DNA of 8,919 bases from an uncultured Alphaproteobacteria bacterium. GTDB taxonomy: Bacteria > Pseudomonadota > Alphaproteobacteria > Micavibrionales > Micavibrionaceae. The notes under the pieces are model-generated. The model saw only the letters and a list, made by a program, of their open reading frames with translations, had not been told where the DNA came from and did not search any database. Each line of letters begins with the position of its first letter. Within the stretch, counting starts at the first letter, position 1. Location of the stretch: assembly GCA_937124505.1 (NCBI GenBank), contig CAKZKV010000307.1, forward strand, positions 1 through 8,919, written 5' to 3'. A program made the translations under genes and the position numbers. This document shows, one piece after another, positions 1 through 6,362 of this stretch.

Positions 1-308
1 TCCTCTGGACGTTTCATCCAAATGTCTTCCTGCCGCATGGCTCAAAAAAAGACGGTTATGCGGAGCTGCAACCGATCTGGCTGACGGACAGGGATGAAAA
101 CCCGAACAAGGGAGAAATCCTGATCCTGACCAATGGTACGCAAAGTGAAAACCTGGCCGATTATGAGATGTGCTGTGACATGTTTAACGGCTTTGATGAC
201 TCGTCCGTGAAAGCTGCCCGCACCCGCTGGAAAGCACATAAAGACGCGGGGCATAACCTCACCTACTGGCAGCAAACAGATCAAGGCGGTTGGGAGCAGA
301 AGGCTTAA
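1..308 (+). CDS. holC: DNA polymerase III chi subunit, C-terminal part
   Basis: Open frame entering from the left edge (first full codon at 3) and ending in TAA at 306-308, giving 101 residues. The reading LWTFHPNVFLPHG, then LQPIWLT, NPNKGEILILTNG, an acidic FNGFDD stretch, then AARTRWKAHKDAGHNLTYW and a C-terminal GWEQKA, matches the C-terminal two thirds of the alphaproteobacterial HolC family as I know it. Chi is part of the clamp-loader complex of the replicative polymerase and links it to single-strand-binding protein. The usual length is about 150 residues, so roughly the first 50 are missing because of the window edge, not because of damage. No terminator-like hairpin follows. The next gene seems to have its own promoter. 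Family call is from recognised motifs, without a database search. Confidence 0.88.
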   Translation, partial: LWTFHPNVFLPHGSKKDGYAELQPIWLTDRDENPNKGEILILTNGTQSENLADYEMCCDMFNGFDDSSVKAARTRWKAHKDAGHNLTYWQQTDQGGWEQKA

Positions 309-315
309 TATTGCT

Positions 316-344
316 TTGACTTATAGATCAAAAATATGTATTTT
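316..344 (+). promoter_or_regulatory. sigma70-like promoter for the small gene at 374
   Basis: TTGACT at 316-321 and TATTTT at 339-344 are separated by exactly 17 bases. The predicted start of transcription is near 351, giving a leader of about 23 bases that carries the Shine-Dalgarno AAGGAGAG at 360-367, six bases before the ATG at 374. Position and spacing fit well; the -10 box is only a moderate match. This suggests that the small gene is transcribed independently of holC. Confidence 0.5.
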
Positions 345-373
345 CCCTAAAAAAAATTCAAGGAGAGTGTGTA

Positions 374-712
374 ATGAATTATGGAAGACATAGAGGATCA
401 GCAAGCAATGCTTTTGGACGTGCCGTCCACAAAACATGGGATACATGCCGATCTGTTTTCAACACGGTGACATCCAGAAATTTTCTGGCCGCAGCCGCTA
501 TTTTTACTGCTGTTGATGGCATTGCGTTCAGCGGTGAAATCGGACATACGATTGGAACAACGGCCCATAAAATTGCGACCCAGACATTCATCCCTAATGG
601 ATTTATGTCACAAACCCCGGCAACATATAAAACTGTTGGAAAGTGGTTCAATATGCAGGCTGAGGATGCTTTATGGGCGGTTTCTTTAGGAACTGTTGAT
701 CTGGAGTGGTAA
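374..712 (+). CDS. hypothetical protein, 112 residues
   Basis: I do not recognise this protein. Support for it being real is a strong Shine-Dalgarno (AAGGAGAG at 360-367, six bases from ATG), a plausible promoter just upstream, and an exact fit between holC and the convergent rsmB, with only six bases between the two stop codons. The N-terminus is basic (several Arg, Lys and His in the first 36 residues). A modestly hydrophobic stretch follows at about residues 37-50 (FLAAAAIFTAVDGIAF), then a Gly/Thr-rich segment with EIGHTIGTTAHKI. The C-terminus is Trp-rich and ends in LEW. The hydrophobic stretch is short for a membrane span and too far from the start for a classical signal peptide, so location is unclear. 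No enzymatic motif is visible. Confidence 0.6.
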   Translation: MNYGRHRGSASNAFGRAVHKTWDTCRSVFNTVTSRNFLAAAAIFTAVDGIAFSGEIGHTIGTTAHKIATQTFIPNGFMSQTPATYKTVGKWFNMQAEDALWAVSLGTVDLEW

Positions 713-718
713 GCCGTC

Positions 719-2035
719 TTAGAGGCTGAGTTCCATCACTGCCGCAAAAAAACCATCCGTATTATGCTTGTGCGGGGTCAGGCGCATAAACCCTTCTTTT
801 GTCATTCCGAAAGAATGTGAGGAATCTCCTGCCTCCAGAGATTTCTCCGCGCTTTGCGCGTTCGAAATGACAGGCACAATATAAAAATCTTTATGCGTTT
901 CCACAAACCGCGCGACCTGCGCCTCATTCTCTTCCCGTAGCAGGGAGCAAGTCGCGTAGACCAGCCGTCCACCGGGTTTCACGGTATGTGCCACGCGCTC
1001 CAGAATATCCGCCTGAATCTCTGTGAGTTCCTCAATTGACGGGCCATAGGTACGCCAGCGCATGTCCGGGTTGCGCCGCCATGTGCCCGTCCCGCTGCAC
1101 GGCACATCCAGCAACACCAGATCAAACGTACCCTTTTGCCGTTTTAACCACTTTTTATGTTTCTCATCTTCCAGCGGCCTGACTTCCACAATATCCGCCA
1201 CACCCGCTTTTTTCAGGCGTTCCTTTGATTTCATCAAACGCCGTGTCTCCAGATCCATCGCGACAATGCGCCCCTTGTTCTGCATCGCTGCGGCCAAGGC
1301 CAGCGTTTTTCCACCTGCCCCGGCACAATAATCAAGCACCTGCATTCCCGGCTTCGCATCACAAACAGCCGCAATGAGTTGCGAGCCTTCATCCTGTATT
1401 TCCACCCAGCCCCGCGCAAAAGCCTTGGTACGGGAGAGATAGGCCTTGTTTTCACAGCGCAGGCCCCACGGGGAATAAGGCGTCTGAGCCGTTTTGACCC
1501 CATCGGCCTCCAGAAAGTTCTGTGCTTTTTCAATAGAACATTTGGCCAGATTGACCCGTAAATCCAGTGTTGCCGGTTCCAGCATGGCGGTCATTTCTAT
1601 TGCAAAATCATCCTTGAAGATATCACGCAGCCGCTTTTCAAATTGCGGGGGACATTCTACCGCCACGGATTCCGGATATTCCGGCATTTGAAAACTTGAG
1701 AGAAAAACTTCTTCCTCAGCGGTAAGTGGGTCAGGCGCATATTTCTCACCGTTAAACAAATCCTTGAGCTGCTGCGGATTGCCCTCGAGCAATAAGTGGG
1801 CAATCACCCGCTCCCGCGGCGTATCTTCCCGGCCATGCTGCTCCAGAAGATACCCCAGACGGGCATACATGCGCATTATGTCATAAACACGCTCGACAAC
1901 CGCGGCGCGGTCTTTGGAGCCGATATAACGGCGCACACGGAAATAATCCCCGCACGTCGTATCCATGGGGACACGCCCCTCATTAATACGGCTTAGAAGA
2001 TCAATAGTGGCTTGTATGCGGGCAGAAGGTTTCAT
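719..2035 (-). CDS. rsmB: 16S rRNA (cytosine-5) methyltransferase, RsmB/NOP family
   Basis: 438 residues. It transfers a methyl group from S-adenosylmethionine to C5 of a cytosine in 16S rRNA (C967 in E. coli numbering for RsmB). Residues 1 to about 130 are helical and resemble the NusB-like RNA-binding domain of RsmB. The Rossmann methyltransferase core follows: IQDEGSQL at 213-220, the SAM-binding loop DYCAGAGGKT at 235-244, and DLE at 261-263. Motif IV is DVPCSGTGTWRRNPD at 310-324 with Cys313. Motif VI is ATCSLL at 361-366 with Cys363, the expected catalytic nucleophile; both cysteines needed by the family are present. The C-terminus ends in a normal TDGFFAAVMEL strand, so the protein looks complete. 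The ATG at 2035 has no clear Shine-Dalgarno. The gene is convergent with the 112-residue gene and divergent from mlaF. Exact target specificity (RsmB versus a paralogue) is inferred. Confidence 0.9.
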   Translation of the reverse strand: MKPSARIQATIDLLSRINEGRVPMDTTCGDYFRVRRYIGSKDRAAVVERVYDIMRMYARLGYLLEQHGREDTPRERVIAHLLLEGNPQQLKDLFNGEKYAPDPLTAEEEVFLSSFQMPEYPESVAVECPPQFEKRLRDIFKDDFAIEMTAMLEPATLDLRVNLAKCSIEKAQNFLEADGVKTAQTPYSPWGLRCENKAYLSRTKAFARGWVEIQDEGSQLIAAVCDAKPGMQVLDYCAGAGGKTLALAAAMQNKGRIVAMDLETRRLMKSKERLKKAGVADIVEVRPLEDEKHKKWLKRQKGTFDLVLLDVPCSGTGTWRRNPDMRWRTYGPSIEELTEIQADILERVAHTVKPGGRLVYATCSLLREENEAQVARFVETHKDFYIVPVISNAQSAEKSLEAGDSSHSFGMTKEGFMRLTPHKHNTDGFFAAVMELSL

Positions 2036-2121
2036 AGATAAGAGTTATGATGATTATAGTTACACGTTGCAAGATGATTTTTTTATGCTAACTTCTGGTA
2101 ACTTATAATAAACAATTTGTT
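2036..2121. promoter_or_regulatory. divergent rsmB / mlaF promoter region
   Basis: This 86-base AT-rich gap lies between two divergent genes and so should hold both promoters. Toward mlaF, TTGCAA at 2067-2072 and TAACTT at 2089-2094 are 16 bases apart, and a TG at 2086-2087 gives an extended -10 (TGCTAACTT). A perfect TATAAT also sits at 2104-2109 but lacks a good -35 and would leave only about six bases of leader. Toward rsmB, the - strand has a TATAAT (plus-strand ATTATA at 2053-2058) about 18 bases from the start codon, without a convincing -35. Neither start codon has a clear Shine-Dalgarno, so short-leader or leaderless transcripts are possible. Confidence 0.4.
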
Positions 2122-2937
2122 ATGGAACAAATGTCTACTGCTGAAGCCCGGATGATGCCGCAACCGGCCCCAAAAAAAATCGAACTGATTGACGTGAAAA
2201 AGTCATTCGGCAACAACCATGTTCTGAACGGCATCGACCTGACCATTGAGAAGGGCAAGTCTCTCGTCATTATCGGCGGATCCGGAACAGGTAAATCCGT
2301 TACATTGAAATGTGTGCTCGGCCTGATTAAACCCGATGCAGGTTCCATCTTGATTGACGGCAGCGAGACTGTTGGCATCGACCAGAAAGAACGCGACGAA
2401 CTGATGAGCAAATTCGGCATGCTGTTTCAGGGGGCGGCCTTGTTTGACTCCCTGCCGGTCTGGGAAAATGTCGGCTTTGGCCTGATCCATGGCAAACGCA
2501 TCAAACGTGCGGAGGCACGGGACATTGCGATTGAAAAACTGAAATCCGTCGGCCTGAAAGATTCCGTTGCCGACCTGTTTCCGGCGGAACTGTCCGGCGG
2601 GATGCAAAAACGTGTCGGACTGGCCCGCGCCATTGCCACAAATCCGGAAATTATTTTCTTTGATGAACCGACCACCGGGCTTGATCCGATTATGGCAGAT
2701 GTGATTAATAACCTGATTGTTGACAGCGTTAAGGAATTGGGCGCAACGACCCTGTCTATTACCCACGATATGGCCTCCGCCCGCAAAATTGCCGACCAGA
2801 TTGCCATGATCTATCAGGGCAAAATCATCTGGCACGGCAGCGTAGAAGAACTGGATCATTCAGGCAATGAATATGTTGACCAGTTTATTCACGGTCATGC
2901 AGACGGCCCGATCACAGACGAAACAGAAGACGTATAG
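2122..2937 (+). CDS. mlaF: ABC transporter ATP-binding protein, MlaF type
   Basis: 271 residues. This is the cytoplasmic ATPase that powers the Mla/Mce-type (MlaFEDB) transporter, which moves phospholipids between inner and outer membrane. All nucleotide-binding motifs are intact: Walker A GGSGTGKS at 52-59, Q-loop Gln103 in the MLFQGAALFDSL segment typical of MlaF, signature LSGGM at 157-161, Walker B IIFFDEP at 177-183 followed by TTGLDP, and H-loop His215. The segment after the Q-loop (FDSLPVWENVGF) and the C-terminal YVDQFIHGHADGPI tail favour MlaF over other ABC ATPases. The start is uncertain: ATG at 2122, 2131 or 2152 are all in frame and none has a strong Shine-Dalgarno. The permease mlaE and substrate-binding mlaD, usual neighbours, are not beside it. 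The TAG stop at 2935-2937 lies in the left arm of an inverted repeat. Confidence 0.9.
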   Translation: MEQMSTAEARMMPQPAPKKIELIDVKKSFGNNHVLNGIDLTIEKGKSLVIIGGSGTGKSVTLKCVLGLIKPDAGSILIDGSETVGIDQKERDELMSKFGMLFQGAALFDSLPVWENVGFGLIHGKRIKRAEARDIAIEKLKSVGLKDSVADLFPAELSGGMQKRVGLARAIATNPEIIFFDEPTTGLDPIMADVINNLIVDSVKELGATTLSITHDMASARKIADQIAMIYQGKIIWHGSVEELDHSGNEYVDQFIHGHADGPITDETEDV

Positions 2938-3038
2938 AGCAAACAGCGTTTATTTCCGGGCAGGCGCGAGCAGCGAAACGTATAAAATGTACGTGAGCGA
3001 CGAACCAACGCACCCGAAAAGGAACGATGAACGCTCTA
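2935..3038. repeat. long imperfect inverted repeat at the mlaF 3' end
   Basis: Two arms of about 48 bases face each other around a 7-base centre (2983-2989). The outer arms pair without gaps over 26 positions (2935-2960 with 3013-3038) at 19 of 26 Watson-Crick matches: TAGAGC with GCTCTA, CGTT with AACG, TTT with AAA, and CGGG with CCCG. The middle of the arms is poorly matched, and the innermost part pairs again (ACGTA 2978-2982 with TACGT 2990-2994). The first three bases of the left end, TAG, are the mlaF stop codon. The structure resembles a small dispersed palindromic element more than an ordinary terminator, because no T-run follows. Whether it occurs elsewhere in the genome cannot be seen here. 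Confidence 0.55.
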
Positions 3039-3062
3039 GAAGATAGGCAACGCCTTTCTTCT
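3038..3062. terminator. tight hairpin after mlaF, possible terminator
   Basis: AGAAGA at 3038-3043 pairs with TCTTCT at 3057-3062, and AGGC at 3045-3048 pairs with GCCT at 3052-3055. One T-T mismatch separates the two stems, and the loop is AAC. That is ten base pairs in 25 bases with near-perfect symmetry. The 3' arm is pyrimidine-rich (TTTCTTCT), but no clean T-run follows, so termination is possible rather than shown. It lies 16 bases before the start codon at 3079, so it could equally act in the leader of the next gene. Confidence 0.35.
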
Positions 3063-3078
3063 CTGATATTCTGTATTT

Positions 3079-3276
3079 ATGGCTGATAGAAAATCAGATG
3101 ACATTGATGAACCAGAAGAAAATGGGCCTGTTCAGAAAAATACAGGCACCACGGTTCGTTTTAACAAAAAAATAGATATCCTCTCGAACAAGCCCCTGCC
3201 TGCTTATGATCATGGGCCTGTAAAGGCCTATCAGGCAGAAGGAAAGGGGAAGCTCCCCCAAAAGCTGATTGCCTAG
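3079..3276 (+). pseudogene. N-terminal piece of the interrupted kinase-like gene
   Basis: 65 residues from ATG at 3079 to TAG at 3274-3276. The same frame continues without any other stop to 5151, and the 13 codons after the TAG (reading ICEPSLIPRWQNA) join directly to the ATG at 3316. From memory of the kinase-like family, a segment of the form LFALVCDPxLPPR follows an N-terminal part with TTRL and PLPHL-like motifs. Here TTVRF, KPLPAYDHGPVKAY and KLIA-stop-ICEPSLIPR line up with that, so this piece is best read as the natural N-terminus of the 611-residue protein, split by one amber codon. The first 25 residues are acidic and probably disordered. No clear Shine-Dalgarno precedes the ATG. 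It could instead be a genuine small upstream gene, but the continuity across the stop argues against that. Confidence 0.65.
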
Positions 3277-3315
3277 ATTTGCGAGCCATCCCTGATTCCA
3301 CGCTGGCAGAATGCC

Positions 3316-5151
3316 ATGACCTATTCCAATATATACAATCCGAATATTGCAACCCTGATTGCCACCGGGCCAGTTCACTGGCCGACAGATCAGATCGAGC
3401 ATTTCGCGGTTATTTATGAAGCCAATCTGGGAAAACCCTTTTTTGCACCTGATAAAAGACAGGCCTTCGGCCTCAAACAAGACCTTATTATGGAGCAGTT
3501 CCTCCCGCATTTTGTTGGCGTCCTTAAGGATTTTCATGAAAGGGGCTTTGTTCATGGTGCTATCCGTGCGGATAACATATTTGGTGGCAGCGGACATAAC
3601 CTGAAAAGCGCCATTCTGGGTGATGCCCTGACAACGCCGCCTTCCTATCTGCAACCGGTGCTTTACGAACCCATCGAACGGGCGATGGCCGATCCGATCG
3701 CCCGCGGCCTGGGACACTTTGTCGATGATGTATATGCGCTGGGTGTTTTGCTGACCGTTATGCTCCGCAGCCATGACCCTTTGCAGGGAATGAGCGATGA
3801 AAAAATTATTGCGGAAAAAATTGAAAAAGGCAGCTACGCCGCCCTGACAGGAAAAGACCGTTTTACAGGTGCCATCCTCGAACTTCTCCGTGGCATCTTA
3901 CACGATAGCAAACCACAACGTTGGACAATTGACGAAGTCAATGAATGGATGGACGGCCAGCGCCTTAATCCCAAACAGACCCTGAAACGCAAAAAAGCCG
4001 CCCGTGTTTTTTATCTGGAAGGCAACCGTTATGTCAGACCGGAACTTCTGGCCAGGGATCTTTATGAATATTGCGAACACCTGCCACACTATATTGACGA
4101 TGGAAAACTTGAGCTCTGGATGCAGCGTTCTCTTGAGGACAAGGAGGCAGAGGAACATTTTGCTCTGGCCGTTGAAAGCTCAAAAGACACAGGAATTAAT
4201 GATGATTACAAATACAAGCTGGCAAGCCGGATTTCAATCGCTCTGGACCCCCCTGCCCCAATCCGTTACAAGGGGCTATCCTTTCATCCCGAAGGGTTTG
4301 GAACAGCTTTGGCAGAAGCCTTTATAAAAAACAAAAACCTGAACATTTTCGCTGAAATTATTGAACAAAGTCTGGTCATGTTCTGGCTGAATACCCAGAG
4401 TGATAAAACCATTGATTACGGCTCTATTTCAACGCGTTTTGAATCCTGTCGTGCGGTTTTAAAGAACAGGAACGCCGGATTTGGTCTCGAGCGTTGCGTT
4501 TATTCGCTAAACTTTTCTGTTCCCTGCCTTAGCACAAAACTTGCAGGATATTACGTCAAAAGCCCCGAAGACATGGTCTATGCCTTTGAATCACTTTGCA
4601 AGGACGGGCAAATAGAAAAACTATTCCTTGACCGGCATTCCATTGCCTTCCTGTCGGTCAAAGACTCCCGCATTCTGGATTCTTATCTCATCGAACTGAA
4701 TTCTGACGAAGAATACAAAAAGATTCTCGGGAATGTCTGGACAATTACCAATATCCAGAAGCGGTATGAAATGCCGCCTTTGCCCCATATTGCCGAGCAT
4801 GTCGTCAAAATTATGGATCCGGTCCTTGAACGCTTTCATGACCGCAACCTGCGGGCGCGCATGCAAAAGGAATTTGAAAAAATTAAAAAAACAGGAGACT
4901 TGTCACGCGTCACCGCCATTTTAGAGAATCCTGAAATTATCGAGACCGACAAACAGTCCTTTTTCAAAGCCATGAAACGCTACAAGCGAATGGAGAAAGA
5001 AAAACTGATCTTGCAAAAGAAACTGGAGCAGAAAGGACTTCTCGGCAATGCAGCGGGACGAACCGCCGCTGCAATTATCTCAACCGTCATCGGGGGACTT
5101 GGCATAATCACACTGGCATTGCTGGAACTCTCAGGAGCTGGAGCTTTCTAA
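3316..5151 (+). CDS. kinase-fold (pseudokinase) protein with C-terminal membrane anchor
   Basis: 611 residues when started at ATG 3316; the frame is open from 3277 back to the TAG at 3274. Protein-kinase C-lobe landmarks occur in order: a catalytic-loop equivalent HGAIRADN at 80-87, a DFG equivalent D103-A-L, YEPIE at 117-121 in the APE region, DDVYALGV at 137-144 (alpha-F), and QRW at 201-203 with the late conserved Arg202. In the catalytic loop the HRD Asp is Ala82 and the Lys position is Arg84, and no glycine-rich loop is seen, so phosphotransfer is unlikely. Residues from about 230 to 570 are an unassigned helical region, followed by a charged likely coiled coil and a hydrophobic segment at 583-603 that should anchor the protein at its C-terminus. 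No Shine-Dalgarno precedes 3316, consistent with the true start being upstream at 3079. The next gene begins on the base after the stop. Substrate and role are unknown. Confidence 0.75.
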   Translation: MTYSNIYNPNIATLIATGPVHWPTDQIEHFAVIYEANLGKPFFAPDKRQAFGLKQDLIMEQFLPHFVGVLKDFHERGFVHGAIRADNIFGGSGHNLKSAILGDALTTPPSYLQPVLYEPIERAMADPIARGLGHFVDDVYALGVLLTVMLRSHDPLQGMSDEKIIAEKIEKGSYAALTGKDRFTGAILELLRGILHDSKPQRWTIDEVNEWMDGQRLNPKQTLKRKKAARVFYLEGNRYVRPELLARDLYEYCEHLPHYIDDGKLELWMQRSLEDKEAEEHFALAVESSKDTGINDDYKYKLASRISIALDPPAPIRYKGLSFHPEGFGTALAEAFIKNKNLNIFAEIIEQSLVMFWLNTQSDKTIDYGSISTRFESCRAVLKNRNAGFGLERCVYSLNFSVPCLSTKLAGYYVKSPEDMVYAFESLCKDGQIEKLFLDRHSIAFLSVKDSRILDSYLIELNSDEEYKKILGNVWTITNIQKRYEMPPLPHIAEHVVKIMDPVLERFHDRNLRARMQKEFEKIKKTGDLSRVTAILENPEIIETDKQSFFKAMKRYKRMEKEKLILQKKLEQKGLLGNAAGRTAAAIISTVIGGLGIITLALLELSGAGAF

Positions 5152-5688
5152 ATGGCAAAGAAAGTATTTAAAAGGCAGCGTCGAAAATCATTAAGCTGGC
5201 AAGGCCAGTTAATTTTAGTGATTTTGATACTGTGCGGCGTTTTATTTGCCGCCACGACCATCATTCTACTTGCCGGAATGCTTCCCACCATTGTCGCGGC
5301 CTATCTGGACAAAACAAAAGAAAAAATGAGGGGAATCACGATTGGCGCCATGAATCTGGCGGGATGTACTCCCTTTATTATGCAGTTATGGCTTGAAAAC
5401 CCGACCATGGAAACGTCACTGAATATCCTGAGCGATCCGTTTGTGTGGATGATCATGTATAGCGCTGCGGCCATTGGTTATTGCATTGAATGGGTTGTTG
5501 TCGGCGCAATCTCAATTTTTGTGGAAGAGCGGGCACAATTACGGGTCAAATCCATTGAAAAACAGCAAGAGCAGTTACGCACGCGCTGGGGGAAAGAAGT
5601 TTCCGGCGAGGTCGCTCTGGATGAATACGGCTTCCCCCTCGACATACCGGGGAACAAAGTCTCCGCAAAGGAAAATGTAAGTACATAA
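5152..5688 (+). CDS. small integral membrane protein paired with the pseudokinase
   Basis: 178 residues. The ATG directly follows the TAA of the kinase-like gene (TAAATG), and GGAG at 5140-5143 lies eight bases upstream, so the two are probably co-translated. A basic N-terminus (KKVFKRQRRK) is followed by a long hydrophobic stretch at about 19-50, which could be one or two spans. A weaker hydrophobic stretch lies at about 62-80 and a clear span at 97-124. After it comes a charged helix with QQEQLRTRWGKE and a soluble tail. No enzymatic motif is visible. From memory, a similar membrane protein follows this kinase-like family in other alphaproteobacteria, so the two probably form a functional pair at the inner membrane. 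Function unknown. Confidence 0.75.
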   Translation: MAKKVFKRQRRKSLSWQGQLILVILILCGVLFAATTIILLAGMLPTIVAAYLDKTKEKMRGITIGAMNLAGCTPFIMQLWLENPTMETSLNILSDPFVWMIMYSAAAIGYCIEWVVVGAISIFVEERAQLRVKSIEKQQEQLRTRWGKEVSGEVALDEYGFPLDIPGNKVSAKENVST

Positions 5689-5771
5689 AATACAAGATAA
5701 ATCCTTAATAAATCTTACTTTTTTTTAAAAAAATCTTCATCTGATTAATTTATCCTTGAAAGTAGGAACTT
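5689..5771 (+). promoter_or_regulatory. AT-rich leader before the tad genes
   Basis: This 83-base gap is strongly AT-rich. It holds a T8-A7 tract (5719-5733) that is expected to bend DNA, with ATCTT copies on both sides (5712-5716 and 5733-5737). A weak -10-like TTAATT sits at 5745-5750. The Shine-Dalgarno AGGA is at 5764-5767, four bases before the tadE ATG. A promoter for the three tad genes is likely here, but I cannot fix its boxes with confidence. Confidence 0.35.
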
Positions 5772-6359
5772 ATGTCTATGCAAGTTGAAAGACTGACAAG
5801 ACAGAAAAATCGGGTAACTACTTTGATGCGGATAAGAAACATATTTTCAGGATGGATTCACAAGGAAGATGGCACAACCGCCATTGAATTTTCATTCATT
5901 GCCGTTCCGTTTATCATGATGGCCGTTGGCATTCTGGAAGTATCTTTGATGTTCGCCGGGGGTAATCTTCTGGAAGGGGCCGTTGCAGATGCCGCCCGGC
6001 TGGTCAAAACGGGTCAGATTCAGCAAAACGGCGGGGATGAAAGCACGTTCCGGGCGGCCCTGTGTGAAAGTGCGCCGGTCCTGATTAATTGCAATGATGT
6101 GGAGATCGAAGTTATTCCGGTCGGCAGCGGCAGCTTCTTTGATGTCGCCGCTTTAGGGGCGCAGTTTGAGACAGACGGTAGTTTTCAAAGCCGTGGGTTC
6201 AACGCGGGCGGTGTGAATGACGTCATGCTGATCCGGGCTGTTTACGAGTATCCGATCATCACCCCTTTGATCGGCCAGATTATGACAGGCGGGGAAGGCA
6301 CGATGCGAATGATGTCAACCATTGTCTTTCAGACGGAACCTTATGAATTCGGTAGTTAA
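5772..6359 (+). CDS. tadE: TadE-like minor pseudopilin
   Basis: 195 residues. TadE proteins are inner-membrane minor pseudopilins of the Flp/Tad pilus or secretion system and are cut by a prepilin peptidase. Residues 31-40 read KEDGTTAIEF, which contains the exact cleavage motif G-xxxx-E-F (Gly34, Glu39, Phe40). A hydrophobic helix follows to about residue 63, then the family-typical GNLLEGAVADAARLVKTGQ. Cys98 and Cys107 in the soluble domain probably form a disulfide. The start at 5772 is supported by AGGA four bases upstream, giving a long basic leader of 34 residues. An internal ATG at 5826 would shorten it but lacks a good ribosome site. The next gene begins three bases after the stop. 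Confidence 0.85.
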   Translation: MSMQVERLTRQKNRVTTLMRIRNIFSGWIHKEDGTTAIEFSFIAVPFIMMAVGILEVSLMFAGGNLLEGAVADAARLVKTGQIQQNGGDESTFRAALCESAPVLINCNDVEIEVIPVGSGSFFDVAALGAQFETDGSFQSRGFNAGGVNDVMLIRAVYEYPIITPLIGQIMTGGEGTMRMMSTIVFQTEPYEFGS

Positions 6360-6362
6360 AAT

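Noticed and set aside
42..284. Open frame on the - strand at the left edge
   Set aside because: Antisense to the clear holC C-terminus.
712..727. AGCC/GGCT hairpin between the 112-residue gene and rsmB
   Set aside because: Six pairs with a bulge and a three-base loop, with no T-run on either strand; likely chance.
2203..2859. Open frame on the - strand opposite mlaF
   Set aside because: Fully inside a gene with all ABC motifs; no domain sense in the antisense product.
3274..3276. Reassignment of TAG to an amino acid in this genome
   Set aside because: mlaF and the second TadE-like gene end in TAG at places where their families are expected to end, so TAG acts as a stop here.
3094..3774. 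Long open frame on the - strand opposite the kinase-like gene
   Set aside because: It is antisense to the well-supported + strand frame and its translation shows no recognisable domain. It also spans both the intact and interrupted parts as a codon-bias shadow.
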